Of a stretch of DNA of 64,000 nt, positions 8,087 through 14,793 are shown in pieces. This DNA is from Halobacteriovoraceae bacterium (lineage in GTDB: Bacteria; Bdellovibrionota; Bacteriovoracia; Bacteriovoracales; Bacteriovoracaceae): positions 124,001 to 188,000 of the forward strand of contig JACKAK010000008.1 of NCBI GenBank assembly GCA_020635115.1. Reading direction: 5' to 3'. A program made the translations under genes and the position numbers. Every line of letters starts with the position of its first letter. Positions within the stretch are counted from its first letter, which is position 1. Under the pieces are notes generated by a model. The model was not told where the DNA came from. It saw nothing but the letters and a program-made list of their open reading frames with translations, and ran no database searches.

Positions 8087-9253
8087 TCACATTACGATTT
8101 TTTTAATCTCTTCAACTAATTTTTTCGGACGAAATGGTTTGTTTATAATCCCAACAGCTCCAAGTGATAAAAGAGCCTCAATTTCATTACCTCTACTTTT
8201 TGCAGTCATGAATATTACAGGTATGTTTTTGGTTGAAGGATTATTTTTCAATTCTATAATAACTTCTTCTCCACTTTTATGAGGCATGACTGAATCAAGT
8301 AAAATAAGATCTGGCTTATTTTTTTTAATAAAATCAAGTGAACTTAAACTGTCTGAATGTGTCGAAAGTTCTATTCCACTACCTTTAAGACCCATGTTCG
8401 CCAACTTATGAAAATCCAAATCATCGTCTATATAACAGATTTTTTCTAGTTTAGTTAATTTAATTTTATTAATTGAAGGACTAATTACTTCGCTTTCATT
8501 AGATTGAGTTTCTTGCTCCTGTGTGACTCTTCTCAGTAAATCTTCGAGATTTTTTCTAATATTAATGTCCTTAACTAAATGATATTGATATGGTGGCGTT
8601 TTATGTCCTACATTAGAAGATAAGAGGATGGTAGGAATTTTTTTATGCAAATCTTCATTTGCAATTCTTGCAACAACATCTCCATTCAAACCAACTAAAG
8701 TTTTTGATGTTACTATAATATCAAAATCTTCTTCCATAATTCGACCTAAAGCTTTGTATCCATCAGTGTAAAATGTTCCTTTAAAACCTAGATTTTTTAA
8801 AACTTCTTTCAAAACAGTATTGATGCTTTTTGAAGATTCAATAACAAGTGCCTTATATCCCATCGGAGAGGCGAGATAATTAATCTTTTTAAGTTCTTCA
8901 TTTAAACTTTCTTCCACTAAAGTTCCATGCAAAAAGCCATTGATATATTCTCTTACTAGATCAATATAGGACCACAGATAATTTTTCTCGCCAATTTCTA
9001 TATGTTTTTGAAAATTATGTTCAATATAATCTTCCATCATATGAAACATATTAGAAAGTAATCGAAACTCAAAAGAACCTGAACTACCTTTAGCACTATG
9101 AAGAACACGATTTATTTCTTTAAGCTTTTCAGGATCTCTATCACCCTCGTATTCTCCAATCATACCCTCAATATCATCCAAAGTGTCCCTAAGCTCTTGA
9201 ATATAATCTAATCTAAATTCTTCAAAATCTTGATCGAAATTTCTCTGATTCAT
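8087..9253 (-). CDS. HPt domain fused to pseudo-receiver and receiver
   Basis: 388 aa. An HPt domain fills about residues 1-110 (LHSAKGSSGSFEF carries the His). A first receiver-like domain (about 132-245) has lost its phospho-acceptor: the strand reads DIIVTSKTLVG, without the expected Asp. The second receiver (about 265-388) is intact, with YIDDDLD, LILLDSVMPHKSG and NKPF. The protein could accept phosphate on its own receiver from its HPt domain or from the free HPt proteins nearby. A weak sigma28-like element (TTAATAAT, 11-base spacer, TCCGATAA; 9307 to 9281, minus strand) lies upstream of the ATG, but its -35 half is poor. Confidence 0.85.
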   Translation of the reverse strand: MNQRNFDQDFEEFRLDYIQELRDTLDDIEGMIGEYEGDRDPEKLKEINRVLHSAKGSSGSFEFRLLSNMFHMMEDYIEHNFQKHIEIGEKNYLWSYIDLVREYINGFLHGTLVEESLNEELKKINYLASPMGYKALVIESSKSINTVLKEVLKNLGFKGTFYTDGYKALGRIMEEDFDIIVTSKTLVGLNGDVVARIANEDLHKKIPTILLSSNVGHKTPPYQYHLVKDINIRKNLEDLLRRVTQEQETQSNESEVISPSINKIKLTKLEKICYIDDDLDFHKLANMGLKGSGIELSTHSDSLSSLDFIKKNKPDLILLDSVMPHKSGEEVIIELKNNPSTKNIPVIFMTAKSRGNEIEALLSLGAVGIINKPFRPKKLVEEIKKIVM

Positions 9254-9359
9254 AGTATTTCCTAATTTTTCAATACAAAATTATCGGAATTTTTTTAATA
9301 TTATTAAATTTGTTAATAGAATTCAGAAATGTAGTATTTTTCTACAGAAATACTTATGT

Positions 9360-10070
9360 CTAGTATTGTAAAAGATCTCTTTCGTAATAATGATTTAATT
9401 TTTCTCTTGCAAAAATGGCCAGTTCTTCAATATCCATATTTTTATAGTCCTCAGGCGAAATTGCATCTAGTACAGTTATAGTCACCTTACCAGGAGAACA
9501 TTTATTTAAATTGATATTTTTATAATTGGAAACATAAATTGGAACAAGAGTGGCTTCCAATTCTTTGGCCAACTTGAAAGCTCCTTTTTTGAAAGGTAGC
9601 AACGTTTCTGAATGATTTCTCGTTCCTTCTGGCATAATCCAAATTGAAATTTTTTCTTTGAGCATTTTACTACGAATTACTGCTAATTGTTCATATGCCT
9701 TTTTTTTGTTTTTACGATCTATTATGAAATTTCCGGCCAATACAAATAACTGACCAAATATGGGTATCATTGCTAATGATTTTTTACCAATGGCGACAAT
9801 TTTGGGGCCTACGATTGAACCTATAGAAAAAATATCAAAGTTTTCCTGATGATTGGAGTAAAAGATTGTTGGACTATCAACGAGTAGCCTTTCTTTATTA
9901 ATAATTTCTACTTTTACATTTGTTAAAAATAATCCTATTTTGCCCATTATTTTTGCAATATAGTAAGTATTATTTGGATTAAATGGCCTGAATAAACAAA
10001 AAAATACTCCGACTATACTTGATAGTCCTATATGAATCATGATGAGAAGTCTTCTTATCAAGTGTAACAT
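9360..10070 (-). CDS. plsC: 1-acyl-sn-glycerol-3-phosphate acyltransferase (PlsC family)
   Basis: 236 aa with an N-terminal membrane segment. PlsC motifs are clear: NHQENFD (the HX4D catalytic motif) near residue 75, and PEGTRN near 149 for phosphate binding. The enzyme transfers an acyl chain to the sn-2 position of lysophosphatidic acid at the inner face of the cytoplasmic membrane, making phosphatidic acid. Its ATG is two bases after the stop of the tyrosine recombinase, so the two are probably cotranscribed, although no functional link is evident. A second, more divergent acyltransferase lies at 53.2 kb. Confidence 0.92.
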   Translation of the reverse strand: MLHLIRRLLIMIHIGLSSIVGVFFCLFRPFNPNNTYYIAKIMGKIGLFLTNVKVEIINKERLLVDSPTIFYSNHQENFDIFSIGSIVGPKIVAIGKKSLAMIPIFGQLFVLAGNFIIDRKNKKKAYEQLAVIRSKMLKEKISIWIMPEGTRNHSETLLPFKKGAFKLAKELEATLVPIYVSNYKNINLNKCSPGKVTITVLDAISPEDYKNMDIEELAIFAREKLNHYYERDLLQY

Positions 10071-10072
10071 TG

Positions 10073-11116
10073 TTATACATTAACTTCAGCTGTGTATTTC
10101 GCAAAGTCTTTTTCTTTCTTGGCACGCAAATAATGATTGTCAATATAAGTTTGTGTTACTTTTGCGTCTTTATGATTCAAATAATCTCTTACTTCTAATA
10201 AATCCTTTGATTTCTCATATAATCTAGTTGCACATGCTTTACGAAAGCTGTGGGGAGTAAGGTCTGCAGAAAGTCCATATTTTTTAAAAAGTGCCATAAC
10301 TCGATTGTGCAGAGATCTTTTAGTAAGTTTCTTGCCCTTTGAGTTCAAAAATAAAGGCCCTTCATCTATTTCAGTATGAAGTGAATATCTCTCTAACATG
10401 GTGAAAATGATATTGGCCATTTGTGGCCTAAAAATATGCAAAGAGCCACCTTTTCTTTTAACTGAGATGACCTTCTTTTCAGTATCAAAATCATCAATAT
10501 TCAAATTGGCCAACTCTTCAAGTCTAAGACCTGCATAATAAAGTAGATAAATCATTAGACGATCATGACCTCGATAAACTTTATCATCAAGGATTTGCCA
10601 ATCTTCTTCAGTTAATAGTTTTGTGTGTTTAATATCAATATCTTTCAATTTAATATTATGAAGTTTTGGTCTTACAGGATTAATATGAAAGTCTTTATTT
10701 TCTTCTTCATATTTTTGTTTCAGATATTCATAGAAATTTTTAATTGTTGATAAGTGTCTTTTTCGAGACGAAATTGATAAAGGTACCTGGATGAATAATA
10801 GTTGCTGAATTTGCTTTGCTCTATTTACATTAAATAATTTTGCAACAAAATAGACAATCTTGCGGGCCAATCGTTGTGTTTTGGTAATTGATCCACCTTT
10901 TGCAAGAAAATCCATGTAATCAATAATAACCTGCCCGTTAGCTTTGCTTATCGGCCCATGAAATTTCGATTCATACCAATGCAAAAATCTAATACAATCT
11001 GAGTGATAGTTGATTTTCGTGTGAATTGACTTATTTGTAGATACGCAGTGGTAAACAAATTCGTTTAACCACTTTGAATTTTCTTTGATTTCGAGTTGTA
11101 TTTGGTTTAAAGACAT
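10073..11116 (-). CDS. Tyrosine recombinase / phage-type integrase
   Basis: An N-terminal SAM-like DNA-binding region is followed by a catalytic domain with the expected residues: Arg in YYAGLRLEELANL, HSFRKACATRL (HxxR), the later His in LNHKDAKVTQ and the nucleophile Tyr in QTYIDNH. I chose the ATG at 11116 (MSLNQ); a TTG six codons upstream (11134) is also open. Length is close to XerC/XerD-type enzymes, but the N-terminal domain is longer and the region between the domains unusual. No att sites or other phage genes adjoin it. It may be a resident recombinase rather than part of a prophage. Confidence 0.88.
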   Translation of the reverse strand: MSLNQIQLEIKENSKWLNEFVYHCVSTNKSIHTKINYHSDCIRFLHWYESKFHGPISKANGQVIIDYMDFLAKGGSITKTQRLARKIVYFVAKLFNVNRAKQIQQLLFIQVPLSISSRKRHLSTIKNFYEYLKQKYEEENKDFHINPVRPKLHNIKLKDIDIKHTKLLTEEDWQILDDKVYRGHDRLMIYLLYYAGLRLEELANLNIDDFDTEKKVISVKRKGGSLHIFRPQMANIIFTMLERYSLHTEIDEGPLFLNSKGKKLTKRSLHNRVMALFKKYGLSADLTPHSFRKACATRLYEKSKDLLEVRDYLNHKDAKVTQTYIDNHYLRAKKEKDFAKYTAEVNV

Positions 11117-11197
11117 ATATACATAATATATCAATTTACTTTTTTAATAAAGGCCGTTGATAAAAAAAATTGTTAATTTTTAGCTAATCGTAGAATC

Positions 11198-12175
11198 TTA
11201 AATTTTTATTTGTGAGAAAATATTATTTTTAATCTCAATTGTTTTTAAAGGTTTTACAATGTAGTTATTAACGTTGGGAAACTCAAATGCTCTTGAAATA
11301 TCTTTTGCATGAACACTTGATGAATAAATTGTAACATTATCATTTTCTTGAAGTGGTGCATGTTGCAAAAATTCAAATCCATTAACTCTTGGCATATTCA
11401 AATCTAACATTATCAGATTCTTTGAACCTGAATACTTCTTTAGCAATTCGATTCCAGTATCACCATCATCAGCGAAATGAATTTTGCTTTCAAGCCCCAG
11501 TTTTACGGCCAGAGATTGAAAAAGTTTATGAATAGATTCTGAATCGTCTATAACAAGTAGGTTGTCATAAAACTTTTTCCTAATTTTATCCTTTCTACTA
11601 CAAACTATCTTATTTTTTTCAATAAGTAATTGCTCTATATCATCAAGAAGGTGTTTAAATTCTCTAAATTCACTATGACTTTTTAAATTTTTTGAAGTTT
11701 TTGCGAGAGCAATTAAACTTGTTAAAGGCCCTTTTAATTCATGCTCTAAAAAGTAATCAAGACGACTATCGACTTCAACTTCATGTATCAGTTCCAATAG
11801 TCCATTTTTTTTAGAAATAGCCTCCGAGTAATCAGATATGAAAACGACAACTGATTCTTCTCCTCTAAATTCCCAAGGGTTTAAATTGATTCTAATTTTT
11901 ATTATTTCACCATCTTTTTTGAGGCCAGAGACAGTTCTTGTGCCCATGCTGAGGTATTGCTTGTTTTCCATAAAATTTTGGACTAACTGTTTATGATATT
12001 GACGTTTTTCATATTCAATTAAAGTCTCAACATTCTGGCCAATTAATTCATTATTCTCGTAACCAAAAAGCCTTGAAAGTTCAGGGTTTGCGAAAGTTAT
12101 CGTGGCATCATTATCAGTGATGAGAATAGGCTGTCGCACATTCTTGAAAAAATCTTCAACCTTTGTTATTCCCAT
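11198..12175 (-). CDS. PAS-HisKA-like-receiver protein lacking a kinase ATPase domain
   Basis: 325 aa. An N-terminal PAS domain (about 8-122) is followed by a helical segment with an H-box-like LEHELKGPLTSL (about 142-160), as in HisKA dimerisation domains. The protein then goes straight to a receiver (about 205-322, VIDDSES, LIMLDLNMPRVNG, VKPL). There is no HATPase_c domain and no room for one. The His could be phosphorylated by a partner kinase and pass phosphate to the attached receiver, acting like an HPt-REC module with a sensory input. Alternatively, the HisKA-like part may serve only for dimerisation. Confidence 0.82.
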   Translation of the reverse strand: MGITKVEDFFKNVRQPILITDNDATITFANPELSRLFGYENNELIGQNVETLIEYEKRQYHKQLVQNFMENKQYLSMGTRTVSGLKKDGEIIKIRINLNPWEFRGEESVVVFISDYSEAISKKNGLLELIHEVEVDSRLDYFLEHELKGPLTSLIALAKTSKNLKSHSEFREFKHLLDDIEQLLIEKNKIVCSRKDKIRKKFYDNLLVIDDSESIHKLFQSLAVKLGLESKIHFADDGDTGIELLKKYSGSKNLIMLDLNMPRVNGFEFLQHAPLQENDNVTIYSSSVHAKDISRAFEFPNVNNYIVKPLKTIEIKNNIFSQIKI

Positions 12176-12342
12176 AATTCATCCTAAAAGATATGTTAGT
12201 ATGTCTAAGTTTATTGCTACATTACAGAATCTGTCAATCCATCTATCTTAGATATACTCAAAGTAAACTATAACAAACTTATTTTGAGTAAGTTTGAAAA
12301 TACACCTTACTGAAAAAGAAAACAAACGTTTTTAAATATATA

Positions 12343-12414
12343 GGAATTACTAGCTATCTTTCTTAACTTCTCAAGTGTTAAGGAAAGTTAGCATAGTGTA
12401 ATGCTAGTAATTTC
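12343..12414. other. Candidate structured intergenic element with nested and alternative stems
   Basis: Between the cyclase stop and the PAS-HisKA-REC start. An outer stem pairs 12343-12354 with 12403-12414 (12 pairs, one G-T). Inside it, 12354-12367 can pair with 12377-12391 (core TTCTTAAC/GTTAAG, one bulge and one mismatch). The 3' arm of the outer stem (ATGCTA, 12401-12406) can instead pair with TAGCAT at 12389-12394, so two exclusive folds exist. This arrangement is typical of attenuators or structured RNAs, but AT-rich DNA gives some pairing by chance. No U-tract follows on either strand, so a simple terminator is less likely. Confidence 0.35.
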
Positions 12415-12472
12415 TCAGTAATTCATTAAACTATAGAACATTTACCAAATTTTTTTATAATAAGATTTCATT

Positions 12473-14587
12473 TTAAGCACTTTTTTTTAAAGTAACTAGA
12501 CTTTCAATTTTATCTTTTAGATATAGAAGTGTAGAGTCAGCTATGGTTTCTTTATATTGATGTTTCGGACATTGATTAATTAGTTTTTCAATAGAATTCA
12601 ATGAGTTAAGATCTAAATTATGATTTAACTCGTCATCAATAAGTTTTCTGAATGTAGGTGCATGTTTTGATTTAATTTCACGAATTTCTTTATTGTTGTG
12701 GCCATAATATTCATAGAGTACACGGGCTTGCGAAGACCCCCTAGGAGTTTCAATACCAAGAGGCCTTAGAAATCTATAATCAAAACCATTTATAAGAACT
12801 GATTCATCAAGTATTACATCGACAAAATACTGTTTTGTAATCCCTTCTAATCTAGCTGCTATATTGACTATATCTCCAATTATTGTTCTATCCATTTTTG
12901 AGAGAGTTCCAAAATTTGCAGAAAGTATATCTCCATATGCCACGCCAGTTCCAAAATGGATGGTTTTTTTGCCATTTTGATATCGTTGTCTATTTAATTC
13001 AACCATTTTATCACGAGATTCACAGAGTGCAGTAAAACATTTGAATTTGTCTTTGAACGAGCACATAACTGCATCTCCTATAATCTTCTCTACATGACCA
13101 CCAGCGTTTTGAACACTATCAATAATTTTTTCTATATATAGATTTATTATATAGTGCAATTCTTCTTTATCGAGTATTTGAGAAAGATGAGTGAAATTTC
13201 TCATATCATAAAACATTACGCATAAATCCTCTCTTCGAGGTTCATATTTCATCGGATTCAAACCTAAGCTTAACTCTGTATTGATTATTGGGTTTGAAAA
13301 TGTTCGAATTGTTTCCTCTCTCATTTTTAATTCTTTAAAATTATTTTTTAATCTGTCATAAGTTTTATTAAGTGTATTATATGAACTAGCTAAATCTAAC
13401 CTCAGTTTTTCAACAATCGATGTTGCTAATAAAAAAATCATAGATAGAAAACCAATCATTGTTCCCCATAACCTGAATATTTCAATGTCAATAAAGTCAA
13501 AAAAATAAGCAATTTGTATAGTAGTTAAAAAAGAAAATGAAGCCCAAGCTATAGTTGAATAGATTTGTTCCTTTTGCCCTTCTCTATATTTTTTTAACGA
13601 CCAATAGGCGGCTTGGTATATAGACAAATTTAAAGAAAAGGAAAATATGTTTATTGCAATCACTTGATCATAGAGAGAAACAATACCAAAAAGAACTTGA
13701 CCAATAATTGATAAAGTTGAGAGAGACTTCGAAAATATTGACCCAAAGTAATGTTTTTTACCGATAACGTTTATTGAAAAAAAAGTTAAAGATAAAAAAT
13801 ATAAACACGAAAAAAAAAACCAATATTTGTATATTGTAATATAGTTAAAATTAAAGTTTAAACCAATGGTGGAGGAAGCATAGAATATAGATCGAAAAAT
13901 TCCAAGGAGAAAACTTGCAAGTAGGAAAAAGTTAACAAGTGCACTGATTAAAAGAAGAACTACTGCTTTTTTTGCCATAACAAATACAACCATTAAGAGT
14001 GCCAACAAAGAAATACATACACCTATAAAGATTGAAGATTTCATAATCATTTTATCTTTTTCTTTATAAAATTCTATTTGATCAAAAACACGAATAGGAA
14101 AGTGTGGAGCGACTGCATCCATTGTGAAAAATATACTAGATTTACCATTGGGAATTGTAAATTTTAAAGTAGGGTAATTGTGTCCCGAAACAAAACTCTC
14201 TTTTTTAGAATTTATAAACATCCCGGCAATTTGAGTATCATTTATTTTATTGGAAATAGCTTGATATCCATAAATCTTTTCAATTGGAGCATAGAATTCA
14301 AAGAAAATATCCTTTGATGATTCGTCATTTTGGATATCGATTCTGGCCCAATAATTTTTGTGAGTGTATCCAAAACGTGGAATTCTGTTTTTAGATTGGA
14401 AAATATATTCACTTTTATTGAAAATTTCATCTATTGTTACATTTTTTTCAAACATATATATTTTGAGTTTACTCCCCAAATATTCTCCATTTGATAGATT
14501 ATTTAAATTTGTATATTCAACCTGTGCAAGGCCATCTGTTATAGCAAGAATCAACTGAATGAATAAAAAGATTATTTTGAGGGTCAT
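12473..14587 (-). CDS. Membrane-bound class III adenylate/guanylate cyclase with 7TM-DISM sensor
   Basis: 704 aa. A signal sequence and a periplasmic beta-rich 7TMR-DISM extracellular domain (about 20-175) precede about seven hydrophobic segments (about 180-400). A short coiled linker leads to a class III nucleotide cyclase domain (about 445-640). Both metal-binding Asp residues are present (MFYDMRNFTHL and EKIIGDAVM), as are the transition-state Asn and Arg in GDIVNIAARLE. It should make cAMP or cGMP in the cytoplasm in response to an external ligand. The base-recognition residues do not let me choose between the two by eye. It is expressed from a strong sigma28-like promoter about 25 bases upstream. 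The cyclic-nucleotide-gated channel at 29 kb is a possible effector. Confidence 0.9.
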   Translation of the reverse strand: MTLKIIFLFIQLILAITDGLAQVEYTNLNNLSNGEYLGSKLKIYMFEKNVTIDEIFNKSEYIFQSKNRIPRFGYTHKNYWARIDIQNDESSKDIFFEFYAPIEKIYGYQAISNKINDTQIAGMFINSKKESFVSGHNYPTLKFTIPNGKSSIFFTMDAVAPHFPIRVFDQIEFYKEKDKMIMKSSIFIGVCISLLALLMVVFVMAKKAVVLLLISALVNFFLLASFLLGIFRSIFYASSTIGLNFNFNYITIYKYWFFFSCLYFLSLTFFSINVIGKKHYFGSIFSKSLSTLSIIGQVLFGIVSLYDQVIAINIFSFSLNLSIYQAAYWSLKKYREGQKEQIYSTIAWASFSFLTTIQIAYFFDFIDIEIFRLWGTMIGFLSMIFLLATSIVEKLRLDLASSYNTLNKTYDRLKNNFKELKMREETIRTFSNPIINTELSLGLNPMKYEPRREDLCVMFYDMRNFTHLSQILDKEELHYIINLYIEKIIDSVQNAGGHVEKIIGDAVMCSFKDKFKCFTALCESRDKMVELNRQRYQNGKKTIHFGTGVAYGDILSANFGTLSKMDRTIIGDIVNIAARLEGITKQYFVDVILDESVLINGFDYRFLRPLGIETPRGSSQARVLYEYYGHNNKEIREIKSKHAPTFRKLIDDELNHNLDLNSLNSIEKLINQCPKHQYKETIADSTLLYLKDKIESLVTLKKSA

Positions 14588-14612
14588 TCTACATCCTATA
14601 AATTATAGTAAC

Positions 14613-14639
14613 TTATCGACTTTCTCTATATAAACTTTA
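14613..14639 (-). promoter_or_regulatory. Sigma28 (FliA)-type promoter of the cyclase gene
   Basis: Read on the minus strand: TAAAGTTT (14639-14632), an 11-base spacer, then GTCGATAA (14620-14613). The enterobacterial FliA consensus is TAAAGTTT-N11-GCCGATAA, so 15 of 16 positions match at the exact spacing. The predicted transcription start is about 19 bases before the ATG, with an AGGATG ribosome binding site in the leader. Confidence 0.85.
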
Positions 14640-14793
14640 TAAAGAGAAATTTCTAAAAAAATCATAGTATATTAATAGATATCAAATTATATTGTACTGA
14701 AATAGTGCTCCTTTTGAGTACTTTGGATGATTAGTACAGACAAAAGATTAATACTATGTTTTAAAATTATGAGTATAGATATTGAAGACAAGC

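Noticed and set aside
10073..11116. Prophage or integrative element around the recombinase
   Set aside because: No phage structural genes, repeats or tRNA target nearby; neighbours are housekeeping lipid and signalling genes.
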